Shown here piece by piece: positions 5,948 to 14,445 of a DNA stretch of 64,000 nucleotides. Numbering within the stretch: position 1 is the stretch's first letter; each line of letters begins with the position of its first letter. The notes beneath the pieces are model-generated. The model was given only the letters and a program-made list of their open reading frames with translations. It did not search any database and was not told the DNA's origin. The DNA is from Pseudidiomarina indica. Lineage in GTDB: Bacteria > Pseudomonadota > Gammaproteobacteria > Enterobacterales > Alteromonadaceae. A program made the position numbers and the translations under genes. The stretch is from the NCBI GenBank assembly GCA_029279945.1, contig JAJUHK010000005.1, positions 1 to 64,000 on the forward strand, in the 5' to 3' direction.

Positions 5948-8131
5948 TTACGCATACAACCGTGCACGGGCGGCGTGAAGCTTCTTATAGCTGTCTAGTA
6001 ATCGTAAGTGACGATCTAAACCATCGAGCTGTATGTTGGTTTCAGTGAGGCCAGGGAATTTTACCGTCCCTTGTACTGCACCAACCACGTTTGCCATCGT
6101 TGTGTTACCGTACATCCGCTGGAAGTTGTGCAAGTAATCGGCTAGTTCCATATCGTCTGACAGGGTAACTTCTAATACTGCGCTCATTGCACGATAGAAC
6201 AGGTTACGTTCAACCGTGTTGTCGTTGTATTGCAAGAACTCTTCGATAAGCTCGAGCGCACTCTCATGATCACCTAGGGCAAGATAAATAAGCAACTTCA
6301 ACTCAAGAATGGTCAGTTGACCCCATACCGTATTTTCATCAAACTCAATCCCAATCAGGGTGATGATGTCGATATAGTGATCGAGCTGACTTTCCTCGAG
6401 GCGGTTCACTAAGTCACGCAACTGATCGTTGCTTAAGCGATGAATATTAAGAATATCTTCCCGGTAATCCAGCGCTTTGTTGGTGTTATCCCACACCAAA
6501 TCTTCAATCGGATAGACTTCTGAGTAGCCAGGTACCAAGGTACGTACCACAGGGATACCAAACTTGTCGTGTACTGCCATGTACACTTCATGGCCAAGGT
6601 CAGTCAGCATCGTCATGAGATGTTCTGCTTCAACTTCGTTGGATCCGGAAAAATCCCAATCACAGAATTCATAGTCAGCGCGGGCACTGAAGAAGCGCCA
6701 TGACACGACACCTGATGAATCAATGAAGTGTTCGACGTAGTTGTTCGGTTCGGTTACGGCCATGCTATTAAAGGTTGGCGGTAAGAAGTCATTCAAACCT
6801 TCAAAGCTGCGGCCTTGCATGAGTTCTGTCAGGCTGCGCTCAAGGGCAATACGGAAGTTAGGGTGCGCACCAAACGAGGCAAATACCCCACCAGTCCGAG
6901 GGTTCATTAAAGTCACACAGGCAACCGGGAAGCGACCACCTAGTGATGCGTCTTTCACTAAGATGGGGAAGCCTTGCTCTTCGAGTGTTTTGATCCCTTC
7001 TACGATATGTGGGAACTGTGCCAGAACCTCTGCGGGTACATCAGGGAGCGCTAACTCATTCTCGATGATCTCTTTTTTAACAGCGCGCTCAATAATCTCG
7101 CATAAACATTGAACCTTGGCTTCCGCTAGGGTATTCCCGGCACTCATGCCATTACTCAAATAAAGGTTCTCAATTAAGTTGGTGGGGAAGTAGACGATTT
7201 CACCGTCTGATTGCCGCTCAAATGGTAAGGCGCAGATCCCACGGTCATGACGACCTGAGTTGGTATCAATAAGATGTGAGCCTTGTAACTCACCCTCAGG
7301 GTTATAAATACTTAAGCAATGTTCATCCAGCAACCCCGGTGGCAAGCTATCGTCTGGGGTGAGAGGAAACCATTTTTCATTGGGGTAATGCACGAACTCA
7401 GAATGGGCAATTTCTTGTCCAAAATATTGGTCGTTGTAGAAGAAATTACAGTTCAGCCGCTCAATAAACTCACCCAACGCTGAAGCTAACGCGGCTTCTT
7501 TGGTCGTGCCTTTACCATTAGTGAAACACATGGGTGAGGCGGCATCACGAATATGGAGCGACCAGACGTGAGGAACAATATTGCGCCACGATGCGATTTC
7601 AATTTTCATCCCCAAATCGGCTAGGATTTTGGTCACGTTGGCGATAGTTTGCTCTAGCGGTAAATCTTTCCCTTCGATGTAGGTCAACGAGCCATTTTCA
7701 GGCTGTCCCATCAATAGTGCTTGGGCATCCTCGTCGAGGTTTTCAACAACTTCGATTTGAAATTCGGGACCAGTTTGCACCACTTTCTTTACTGTACATC
7801 GGTCAATGGCTCGCAAGATACCTTGACGGTCTTTCTCGGAAATATCCTCAGGTAGCTCGACTTGGATTTTGAAAATCTGGTTATAGCGGTTTTCAGGATC
7901 GACGATGTTGTTTTGTGATAAACGAATATGCTCCGTCGGAATATTGCGGGCAACGCAATAGACTTTGACGAAATAGGCGGCACACATCGCCGACGATGCG
8001 AGAAAGTAATCGAAAGGGCTCGGTGCCGAGCCATCACCTTTGTATCGAATTGGCTGGTCAGCGATGACCGTGAAGTCATCAAATTTCGCTTCAATACGTA
8101 GGTTGTCGAGAAAGTTAACTTTAATTTCCAT
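5948..8131 (-). CDS. ycaO: OsmC-YcaO fusion protein (727 aa)
   Basis: Residues ~1-135 are an OsmC/Ohr-type domain with both redox cysteines (C50 in SAMCAAYF, C112 in DRCTVKK). Residues ~180-560 are a YcaO ATP-dependent cyclodehydratase-type domain, and the rest is a helical, TPR-like tail as in E. coli YcaO. E. coli YcaO (~586 aa) lacks the OsmC part and supports RimO-dependent β-methylthiolation of ribosomal protein S12; the same role is likely here. No RiPP precursor, dehydrogenase or TfuA partner is adjacent, which argues against a peptide-natural-product role. The OsmC domain suggests coupling to thiol or peroxide chemistry. ATG start, single gene. Confidence 0.88.
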   Translation of the reverse strand: MEIKVNFLDNLRIEAKFDDFTVIADQPIRYKGDGSAPSPFDYFLASSAMCAAYFVKVYCVARNIPTEHIRLSQNNIVDPENRYNQIFKIQVELPEDISEKDRQGILRAIDRCTVKKVVQTGPEFQIEVVENLDEDAQALLMGQPENGSLTYIEGKDLPLEQTIANVTKILADLGMKIEIASWRNIVPHVWSLHIRDAASPMCFTNGKGTTKEAALASALGEFIERLNCNFFYNDQYFGQEIAHSEFVHYPNEKWFPLTPDDSLPPGLLDEHCLSIYNPEGELQGSHLIDTNSGRHDRGICALPFERQSDGEIVYFPTNLIENLYLSNGMSAGNTLAEAKVQCLCEIIERAVKKEIIENELALPDVPAEVLAQFPHIVEGIKTLEEQGFPILVKDASLGGRFPVACVTLMNPRTGGVFASFGAHPNFRIALERSLTELMQGRSFEGLNDFLPPTFNSMAVTEPNNYVEHFIDSSGVVSWRFFSARADYEFCDWDFSGSNEVEAEHLMTMLTDLGHEVYMAVHDKFGIPVVRTLVPGYSEVYPIEDLVWDNTNKALDYREDILNIHRLSNDQLRDLVNRLEESQLDHYIDIITLIGIEFDENTVWGQLTILELKLLIYLALGDHESALELIEEFLQYNDNTVERNLFYRAMSAVLEVTLSDDMELADYLHNFQRMYGNTTMANVVGAVQGTVKFPGLTETNIQLDGLDRHLRLLDSYKKLHAARARLYA

Positions 8132-8214
8132 GAGCTAATAACCGCAATTGGCAAAAAATAGCGGCTATTATCCCGTTTTTTAGCTGTAAAGTCTCCGATC
8201 TCGCGACAATTCTT

Positions 8215-8889
8215 TTAAGAATCGCTGTTTTTGTTCGGCTGGGTTTGAAATCCCAGTGCTTCACGCAGACCATTCGCAAATGCGACAAATTTCTCTTTCA
8301 TGGTCCGTTTAACAGAAACCTCCAGCGAGCCTAACACCGAATAGCCAGTGATAGTAATGCGGGGCGCTTGCTTACCCGCCATATTAGGCACATCATTTTC
8401 TGACGAACCTATAATATCGAACATGCGTAGCGTTACGTTAACGTGCTCAGGCACAAAAATTTCGACACTACTGAGAATACTGGCAATCTTTACCTCAATA
8501 TTTTGATGCTGGAAAATAGCATCGCTAAAATCCAACCGCGTAGAACCGAGTACCCCAACAATATTCAGTTTTTTGGGCACCACCCATTGCCCTTCACGAC
8601 TATTGGAACCAATGATACTGAACAGTTTTTCCTCGTTGGAATCGCTGGCGGATTGATAATTCAAACTGAATGACCGCTCTTTTTTAGCGTCATAACTTTC
8701 GTCTGCTTCAAGAGGTAAGTCAGCGACCAAATCAATGAGCTGTTGGTGTGACTCAGATTTCATTGCATCGTCAAGGCGGCGCTCGAAGGCTTCGGCTGAA
8801 ATAATGGCGTGACTGTAGTTAATGATCAGTTTATCAACGGTCTCTTCACGTACTTGTTCAATGGGGCGATCTTCTAATTTAACCGACAT
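8215..8889 (-). CDS. DUF1707 / LiaF-C-terminal-like protein (224 aa)
   Basis: The ATG start (MSVKLEDRPI) is chosen because GGAG lies directly upstream; a longer frame from a TTG at 8934 adds only an unlikely 15 residues. Residues ~5-60 resemble a DUF1707/SHOCT-like helical domain (VREETVDKLIINYSHAIISAEAFERRLDDAM). Residues ~85-205 are β-rich with the DUF2154/LiaF pattern (FSIIGSNSREGQWVVPKKLNIVGVLGSTRLDFSDA in two parts, SSVEIFVPEHVNV). In Firmicutes LiaF proteins sense envelope stress; here there are no membrane segments and no LiaRS neighbours, so a cytosolic scaffold or sensor role is only a guess. Confidence 0.75.
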   Translation of the reverse strand: MSVKLEDRPIEQVREETVDKLIINYSHAIISAEAFERRLDDAMKSESHQQLIDLVADLPLEADESYDAKKERSFSLNYQSASDSNEEKLFSIIGSNSREGQWVVPKKLNIVGVLGSTRLDFSDAIFQHQNIEVKIASILSSVEIFVPEHVNVTLRMFDIIGSSENDVPNMAGKQAPRITITGYSVLGSLEVSVKRTMKEKFVAFANGLREALGFQTQPNKNSDS

Positions 8890-9114
8890 CTTGTTCTCCT
8901 CACTATTCTTATGATTACGTCGTATTACATGCAAAATTCAAGCCACAACAAAAATTGCATTTAAAACAATGTATTACATTATTGCTTGCGGTGTGAAAAT
9001 GGTGCAATAGCAGAATGATTAGTGAAATTGCCTAACGCTCTCGTAAACTGTCATAATAGTAGTCTATTCTGCTGCCCGATAATGAGCAGCATGGCAGGTT
9101 GTGTTGGAGGAGTC

Positions 9115-9765
9115 ATGAAAAAAGTTGCGGTAATTCTTTCTGGAAGTGGTGTGTTTGACGGTTCAGAAATAAATGAAGCTGTGCTCACATTATTACACCT
9201 AGCTAAGGCTGGTGCGAGTTATCAATGTTTTGCGCCTGATGCTGAGCAACCCCACGTCATGAATCATTTAACGGGTGAAATAGCACCAGAATCGCGCAAC
9301 ATGTTAGTGGAAGCGGCACGGATTGCGCGAGGAGAGGTCAAGTCTCTAGCAGAATTGGATGCAACCCAGTTTGATGCTTTGATCGTTCCAGGTGGTTTTG
9401 GCGCCGCTAAGAACCTCTGTAATTTTGCAGATAAAGGTGCTGAGTGTGAACTGATGCCGGTGGTTCGTGATGCTTGTGAGGCATTTAAGCAGCTTGGCAA
9501 ACCTGCAGGTTATATGTGCATTGCGCCAGTGTTAGTACCTTTGGTTTATGGGGCGGGTGTTCAGCTCACAATTGGTAACGACGAAGGAACTGCAACCGCC
9601 ATTACCGCTATGGGCGGTGTGCATGTAGAGTGTACCGTTGACAATATTGTGGTTGATGAGCAGCACAAGGTGGTGACAACACCGGCTTATATGTTGGCGC
9701 AATCATTGGCTGAAGCAGAGCAAGGGATCAGTAAGTTGGTCCAAGAGGTCTTAACAATGGCCTAA
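9115..9765 (+). CDS. elbB: ElbB, DJ-1/PfpI family glyoxalase (216 aa)
   Basis: ATG with GGAGG 7 nt upstream; a longer frame to 9022 lacks a ribosome site and the family length (E. coli 217 aa) fits this start. MKKVAVILSGSGVFDGSEINE is split by the family's N-terminal pattern, VPGGFGAAKNL precedes the helix, and C135 in GYMCIAP is the nucleophile-elbow cysteine. ElbB has weak glyoxalase activity and was named for its effect on isoprenoid synthesis. Cytosolic. A TAAAGG-T7-CCTTTA inverted repeat follows the stop codon and may end the transcript. Confidence 0.92.
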   Translation: MKKVAVILSGSGVFDGSEINEAVLTLLHLAKAGASYQCFAPDAEQPHVMNHLTGEIAPESRNMLVEAARIARGEVKSLAELDATQFDALIVPGGFGAAKNLCNFADKGAECELMPVVRDACEAFKQLGKPAGYMCIAPVLVPLVYGAGVQLTIGNDEGTATAITAMGGVHVECTVDNIVVDEQHKVVTTPAYMLAQSLAEAEQGISKLVQEVLTMA

Positions 9766-9904
9766 AGTAAAGGTTTTTTTCCCTTTATAAATAATTTGTT
9801 ATAAGAATTTTCGGCGAAAAAGTGACTAATTACCAAAAATTGAGCAATACTTAAAAGTGAGCTTGGCAATTAGGCTAAGTGTTATCTTACTGGAGGTAAC
9901 TATT

Positions 9905-10099
9905 ATGCGGTCGTTATTTGTACTTTCACTATGTGCTGCCGCAATCGGATGTTCATCAACATCAACGCCGACAACTAAAACCAAGTTGGTCGTGGACCGT
10001 GACCAAGTCGCCGCAGTAGAACGTGTTGCTACCGTAGCAGATGTTGACGTCTACTGGATTAACCCACCGAAAAAACGGGTTGTTGTAACCGACAATTAA
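9905..10099 (+). CDS. Small lipoprotein (64 aa)
   Basis: ATG with TGGAGGT 7 nt upstream; an upstream in-frame ATG lacks this signal. MRSLFVLSLCAAAIGC is a lipoprotein signal with lipobox AAIGC, so the mature chain is a 49-residue lipid-anchored peptide starting CSSTST. The body ends VDVYWINPPKKRVVVTDN. The +2 residue is Ser, which favours outer-membrane sorting. No function is known. It is followed by a hairpin terminator at 10141-10172. Confidence 0.75.
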   Translation: MRSLFVLSLCAAAIGCSSTSTPTTKTKLVVDRDQVAAVERVATVADVDVYWINPPKKRVVVTDN

Positions 10100-10126
10100 C
10101 CTTGGTCCTACGATCAACCTATTAAT

Positions 10127-10621
10127 CTAATCATTAAAATGAGCTTCAATCTTCGATTGGAGCTCTTTTTTTAGGCCCAGCATAAAGATAACTTCAGCAA
10201 CAACAAAAAGTGGCCCTATGGCTAAGCCAATAATGTCATCAATAAAAGCTGGCTTTCGGCCTTCAAAATAGTGGCCAACAAATTGGAAAATCCAACCCAC
10301 CACAAAGAGGCCGATACCCCAACTAAGCCAGCTTGTAGTATCAAGCAGAGCAATACTACTGCCGAACCAAACGGCAAGGCCAAGTAAAATGGTCATGATG
10401 ATACCAAGCATGACATCGAGCTTAAGATAAAATAATGCCGCTAAGGCACTCACCACAATAGCGGGAGAAATCGGGAGATCGCCTACAAACCAAGTGGGAC
10501 GTGATAACAGAATTTCGATGGCAATGACAATCAGTGGGATCCCAACTAAATGGGTCATAATATTGCGCCGATCGCGATGATAGGCTGCGTATTGGGTCAA
10601 GTGTTCTGTTATAGTTTTCAT
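10127..10621 (-). CDS. Mpo1-like (DUF962) membrane protein (164 aa)
   Basis: Carries the DUF962/YGL010w signature: an N-terminal HxxxxN region (YAAYHRDRRNIMTHLVGIP) and a C-terminal GWIFQFVGHYFEGRKPAFID, separated by four hydrophobic segments. Yeast Mpo1 is an Fe2+-dependent dioxygenase in α-oxidation of 2-hydroxy fatty acids; the conserved His residues (H15, H24, and HYFEG) are present here. A lipid-related inner-membrane role is likely. The 3' end is antisense to the terminator of the small lipoprotein gene. Confidence 0.88.
   Translation of the reverse strand: MKTITEHLTQYAAYHRDRRNIMTHLVGIPLIVIAIEILLSRPTWFVGDLPISPAIVVSALAALFYLKLDVMLGIIMTILLGLAVWFGSSIALLDTTSWLSWGIGLFVVGWIFQFVGHYFEGRKPAFIDDIIGLAIGPLFVVAEVIFMLGLKKELQSKIEAHFND
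10141..10172 (+). terminator. Intrinsic terminator of the lipoprotein gene, inside the opposite gene
   Basis: On the + strand GAGCTTCAATC, loop TTCG, ATTGGAGCTC is followed by seven T. This is a classical rho-independent terminator 42 bp after the lipoprotein stop codon. The same bases encode the last residues of the Mpo1-like protein on the other strand. Confidence 0.8.
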
Positions 10622-10685
10622 GCTTGCTCACCTTTTGTTTTATTGCCAATATTAACCTTATTTTAATAAAGAACAAGGAAATCTA

Positions 10686-11741
10686 ATGCGAGAGCAGTTT
10701 GAGCGACGAACGTTTTTGATCTTGTTAGTGATCGTATCACTAGGCTTTGGTTTGATCCTCAAACCTTTCTGGACTGCCATTTTCTGGGCCTGTGCGTTAG
10801 CTGTTGTCTTTGCTCCATTACAACATCGCTTTGAGCAATGGTGGGGGGTACGACCTAATATCAACGCTCTGGCAACACTTTTGATGTGTATGCTGATTGT
10901 GGTCCTGCCAATTATTTTTGTCACTAAAGTACTGGTGCAAGAAGGTTTACAGTTATACCAACTACTAGAATCAGGTGCGATTGACCCACGCGTGATCCTG
11001 ATTGAACTACGTGAAGCATTCCCCATTGTGGATGAAATGTTGATTGAATTTGGGATTAATCCCAATGATATCCGCGAGCAAGTGGTCCAGCTTGCCCAGA
11101 CATTTTCTCGATTCTTAGCGCGTGAAACGTTATCCATTGGTCAAAACACCTTTAGTTTGTTGGTGAGTCTGGGCTTAATGATGTATTTAGCGTTTTTCTT
11201 GTTACGGGATGGCGCTACATTGAGTCGCTCCATTGTGCAGGCGATTCCTTTGGGGGATGCACGAATTCAAGCATTGATCCAAAAATTTGTAGAGGTAACG
11301 CGCGCTACTATCAAAGGAAACTTGGTGGTCGCTATTGTCCAAGGGGCGTTAGGGGGAATCATATTTAGCCTACTAGGCATTGCAGCACCACTATTATGGG
11401 GAGTGATTATGGCCTTCCTATCACTCATTCCAGCAGTGGGCGCTGCGATTGTCTGGTTTCCGGTTGCCATCTATTTATACTCCACGGGTGAGTGGGTTGA
11501 TGCGACTATATTGGTTGCTTACGGTGCAATTATTATTGGTTTAGCTGACAATGTGTTACGCCCAATTTTAGTTGGTCGTGACACTAAGCTTCCAGATTAT
11601 GTCGTGTTATTCTCTACCATTGGTGGGATTTCATTATTTGGCATTATTGGCTTCGTCCTTGGGCCGCTGATTGCTGCATTATTTATGGCCGTATGGCAAA
11701 TATTCATTACCGACTTTATTCGCCAACCTCCGATAACCTAG
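10686..11741 (+). CDS. AI-2E/PerM family transporter (351 aa)
   Basis: Eight or so membrane segments in the PerM/TqsA (UPF0118) layout: two N-terminal helices, a soluble loop at ~85-150, then a helix bundle with the family's PLLWGVIMAFLSLIPAVGA and DNVLRPILVG motifs. Family members export AI-2 or exchange small solutes or Na+(Li+)/H+; the substrate cannot be told from sequence. ATG start. The 3' end overlaps the convergent cfa gene by 26 bp, so the C terminus is shared sequence. Confidence 0.88.
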   Translation: MREQFERRTFLILLVIVSLGFGLILKPFWTAIFWACALAVVFAPLQHRFEQWWGVRPNINALATLLMCMLIVVLPIIFVTKVLVQEGLQLYQLLESGAIDPRVILIELREAFPIVDEMLIEFGINPNDIREQVVQLAQTFSRFLARETLSIGQNTFSLLVSLGLMMYLAFFLLRDGATLSRSIVQAIPLGDARIQALIQKFVEVTRATIKGNLVVAIVQGALGGIIFSLLGIAAPLLWGVIMAFLSLIPAVGAAIVWFPVAIYLYSTGEWVDATILVAYGAIIIGLADNVLRPILVGRDTKLPDYVVLFSTIGGISLFGIIGFVLGPLIAALFMAVWQIFITDFIRQPPIT

Positions 11742-12852
11742 TGAGGGGACGACGATAGCCACCCAGATCGGTTGGGTGGCTGAAGACCCATTGCCAGACT
11801 TGTAAGTCGCGCGCGCGAAACGCCCCAGCACAGGATAGTAAATAATACCGCCACATCCGATAGAAGGTTTCGTCATAATCGTGGCTGAGCGATGGCCATG
11901 CTTGGTCAAAATTACGGTACCAAGCCATCAGCGTAGGGTCATAGTCAGCGCTTAAATTTTCAATATCTTCGGCACGCAGAAGGTCACGTGATGCCGTATC
12001 AATATGAGCTAAACACGGCAACTCACCGTTAGGAAAAATATAGCGGTTAATCCATGGGTCAGTACCGCGGCTATCACGGTTTCGGCCAATTGTATGAAGT
12101 AAGAATAGCCCTCTTGGCTTTAAGCACTTTGCCACAACCTGCATAAACCGTCGGTAGTTGCGTTGTCCAACATGTTCGAACATGCCAAGGCTGACGACGG
12201 CATCAAAGGACTCGTCAAGTGTGCGGTAATCTTGCAAGCGGAATTCAATGGGGAGCCCCGCACACATGTGTTGGCCTAGTTCAACTTGTTGTTGCGAAAC
12301 GGTGATTCCGACGCAGCTAACGCCATAATGCTCCGCCGCATACTTCATAAAACTACCCCAGCCACAACCAATATCCAGGACCCGCATGCCAGGTTGTAAT
12401 TTCAATTTCTGACAGACCAATTCTAGCTTATCGCGTTGTGCATCTGTTAAGCTTTGCGCATGCCGCCAATAGCCGCAGGTATAGACCATTCTCTCATCGA
12501 GCATGGCTTGATAAAGTTGATTACCTAAATCATAGTGGCGGAAGCCTACTTGCCACGCACGGCGTGGCGTCTGTAAATTCAATAAATGGCTGGTGAGAAC
12601 GTGCCATAGCAGACGTGTCGGTTTGACATGGGTATGCAATTGATGGGTCAAGATGCGGCAAAAGAACACATCTAACGCCTCACATTCCCAATCACCTGCC
12701 ATGTAGGCTTCACCGAGGGCGAGGTTGCCGCGGCTAAGCACTTGGGTAAGAAAATAATCGTCGTGCAACTGCATGTCCCACGGGCGATTACCATTTAGTT
12801 GAATATCTGCGGAGGCTAATAAATCAGCTATAAGACGTCGCGTGTTATTCAT
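11716..12852 (-). CDS. cfa: Cyclopropane-fatty-acyl-phospholipid synthase (378 aa)
   Basis: Start at MNNTRRL chosen for the GGAGG just upstream and the family length (E. coli 382 aa). The N-terminal lipid-binding part includes GEAYMAGDW (47-55). The conserved HYDLGNQLYQ (106-115) and MVYTCGYW (122-129) lead to the SAM motif VLDIGCGWGS (158-167). The enzyme methylenates unsaturated acyl chains of membrane phospholipids from SAM, usually in stationary phase or under acid stress. Monocistronic; divergent from the RcsF-like gene with a 168-bp shared promoter region containing a TATAAT at 12951. Confidence 0.95.
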   Translation of the reverse strand: MNNTRRLIADLLASADIQLNGNRPWDMQLHDDYFLTQVLSRGNLALGEAYMAGDWECEALDVFFCRILTHQLHTHVKPTRLLWHVLTSHLLNLQTPRRAWQVGFRHYDLGNQLYQAMLDERMVYTCGYWRHAQSLTDAQRDKLELVCQKLKLQPGMRVLDIGCGWGSFMKYAAEHYGVSCVGITVSQQQVELGQHMCAGLPIEFRLQDYRTLDESFDAVVSLGMFEHVGQRNYRRFMQVVAKCLKPRGLFLLHTIGRNRDSRGTDPWINRYIFPNGELPCLAHIDTASRDLLRAEDIENLSADYDPTLMAWYRNFDQAWPSLSHDYDETFYRMWRYYLLSCAGAFRARDLQVWQWVFSHPTDLGGYRRPLTRLSEVGE

Positions 12853-13020
12853 GCTACCTCCATTAACTCGTTCTTTCCCAGTGTAGTCGAGGCCACCAGA
12901 AATGCACGCGAGCAATGCTGGTTACATATACCTATGGTTGTGGAATGCCATATAATGATTCAATCTTTACATCCAAGTGCGAGCGTCTTACGCTAATTTA
13001 ACTTAAGATAGGGTATTGTT

Positions 13021-13383
13021 ATGAAAAGTATATTTGTTGCGTTAGCGGTAGCTTTCATCGCTGGCTGTGCAACGCAACCAGTGGCGGAATTGAACATTGA
13101 TTTGGCCGCTGCGGATGCTGTTGATTTTGTTCGTCCGTACGAACTATCTCGTACCGATGTGAGTTTTACTGGATTAGGGACAGTGGCAGGAGCGTCATGC
13201 CAAGCGCATCGATCGGCGCCGATAGCCACCCAACAAGAGGCCTTGTTGCGGATGAAAGTTATGGCTGCTGCGTTAGGCGCTAACGCTGTGGTATTGCGGC
13301 AATGTCGTGAGACCAGTACTGTTGAATGCCGTACCCAGTGGGTGTGTGAAGGTGATGCGTTCCAGCAACAGCCATTACGGTAA
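13021..13383 (+). CDS. rcsF: RcsF-like outer-membrane lipoprotein (120 aa)
   Basis: Signal peptide with lipobox IAGC, lipidated Cys at 16. The C-terminal domain matches RcsF: VSFTGLGTVAGASCQA, then RMKVMAAALGANAVVL and the four cysteines C60, C95, C103, C109. Their spacing (35-8-6) almost equals that of the E. coli RcsF disulfide cysteines (35-9-6), so two crossed disulfides (60-103, 95-109) are expected. In enterics RcsF senses envelope stress for the Rcs phosphorelay. No rcsB, rcsC or rcsD is in this window, so whether a Rcs system exists here is unknown. Confidence 0.85.
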   Translation: MKSIFVALAVAFIAGCATQPVAELNIDLAAADAVDFVRPYELSRTDVSFTGLGTVAGASCQAHRSAPIATQQEALLRMKVMAAALGANAVVLRQCRETSTVECRTQWVCEGDAFQQQPLR

Positions 13384-13401
13384 CGAAAATAAGGAGTGGT
13401 C

Positions 13402-14445
13402 ATGCACGTTGCAAAGCGGTCTGCTGAGCTAATAGGGCAGACGGATTTACTGCGGTTAAATTCATTATCCGACCTCACTGGATGTGACATTTGGGTGAAG
13501 CTCGAATCACAAAACCCTGGTGGCTCAATTAAAGATCGTGCTGCATTACAAATGATCAAAGATGCATTGGCTCGTGGCGAACTGAAACCTGGGATGACAA
13601 TTGTTGAGGGTACTGCGGGTAACACCGGTATTGGGTTAGCAGTGGTCGCGCGCTCGTTTGGTTTGAATATGCTCGCCGTGATGCCCAATGATCAGACCAA
13701 AGAAAAAGAACGAATGATTACCTTACACGGGGCGGAATTGGTGACTGTTGACCCAGTACCGTTTAAAAATGAAAACCATTTTTACCATACCGCCCGCCGC
13801 CTTGCCGAACAGAACGAAAACTATTGGTGGGCTAATCAGTTTGAAAATACGAGTAATGCCCGCGCTCATTACTTAACGACCGGCCCGGAAATTTGGGAAC
13901 AAACACAGGGGCGTGTTGATATCCTTGTGTCAGTGGCTGGAACAGGTGGTACAATTGCCGGCAACTCCATGTTTTTGAAAGAGAAAAATCCTGATGTTCA
14001 AGTGTGGTTAGCCGACCCAGATGGTTCAGGGATTTACCATTATCTGAAAACAGGTGATTATGTGAGCCAAGGTAGTTCATTTACCGAGGGGATTGGTATC
14101 ATGCGCTTGGTCGAAAACTTCCGATTAGCGCAGATTGATGCGGCCGTTAATCTACCCGACGATGATCTGGTGACGCTCTCACGTTATTTGGTGCAACAAG
14201 AAGGGTTAGTTCTCGGTAGTAGCTCTTGCTTGAATGTGGCTGGCGCATTGCAAGCAGCGGTGTTACATGGACCGGGTAAGACCATCGTCACCTTTGCGTG
14301 TGACCTTGGTGAACGCTCTGCGAGTAAATTGTATAACCCGGAATATCTCGCTCAACGGGGTGTTCGTACCGAACCTGAACCGATCCACAGTTTAATCGCT
14401 CGCTATCGCCAACAAGGTGATCTGGTATGGTACCGTAACCCATGA
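13402..14445 (+). CDS. Cysteine synthase, PLP-dependent (347 aa)
   Basis: Fold-type II PLP enzyme. The Schiff-base lysine is K44 in PGGSIKDR, the phosphate/substrate loop is GTAGNTGIG (70-78), and AGTGGT binds the PLP phosphate. The ATG start is used because the GTG six bases upstream lies inside the AAGGAG ribosome site. It makes cysteine from O-acetylserine and sulfide (or thiosulfate). With ~347 residues and an ADPDGSGIYHYLKTG segment it is longer than E. coli CysK/CysM (~300-323), resembling the extended cysteine-synthase A group, so I give no K/M symbol. Its last codon overlaps the GlpQ-like start by 4 bp (ATGA). Confidence 0.85.
   Translation: MHVAKRSAELIGQTDLLRLNSLSDLTGCDIWVKLESQNPGGSIKDRAALQMIKDALARGELKPGMTIVEGTAGNTGIGLAVVARSFGLNMLAVMPNDQTKEKERMITLHGAELVTVDPVPFKNENHFYHTARRLAEQNENYWWANQFENTSNARAHYLTTGPEIWEQTQGRVDILVSVAGTGGTIAGNSMFLKEKNPDVQVWLADPDGSGIYHYLKTGDYVSQGSSFTEGIGIMRLVENFRLAQIDAAVNLPDDDLVTLSRYLVQQEGLVLGSSSCLNVAGALQAAVLHGPGKTIVTFACDLGERSASKLYNPEYLAQRGVRTEPEPIHSLIARYRQQGDLVWYRNP

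Noticed and set aside
5948-8131. YcaO as part of a RiPP (azoline or thioamide) gene cluster
   Set aside because: No precursor peptide, E1-like partner, TfuA or exporter is adjacent; domain order matches the S12-associated YcaO type.
7789-8154. A 121-codon − strand frame overlapping the OsmC domain
   Set aside because: A different frame on the same strand as the OsmC-YcaO gene with no recognisable protein; the OsmC frame keeps both catalytic cysteines.
9771-9800. Strong terminator after elbB
   Set aside because: The TAAAGG/CCTTTA inverted repeat has only a six-pair weak stem with a T-rich loop, so it is noted with elbB but not listed as a terminator.
12993-13688. A 231-codon open frame on the − strand across rcsF and the cysteine synthase gene
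   Set aside because: It lies antisense to two well-supported genes, has Cys/Ser/Arg-rich composition of an out-of-frame reading, and lacks a ribosome site.
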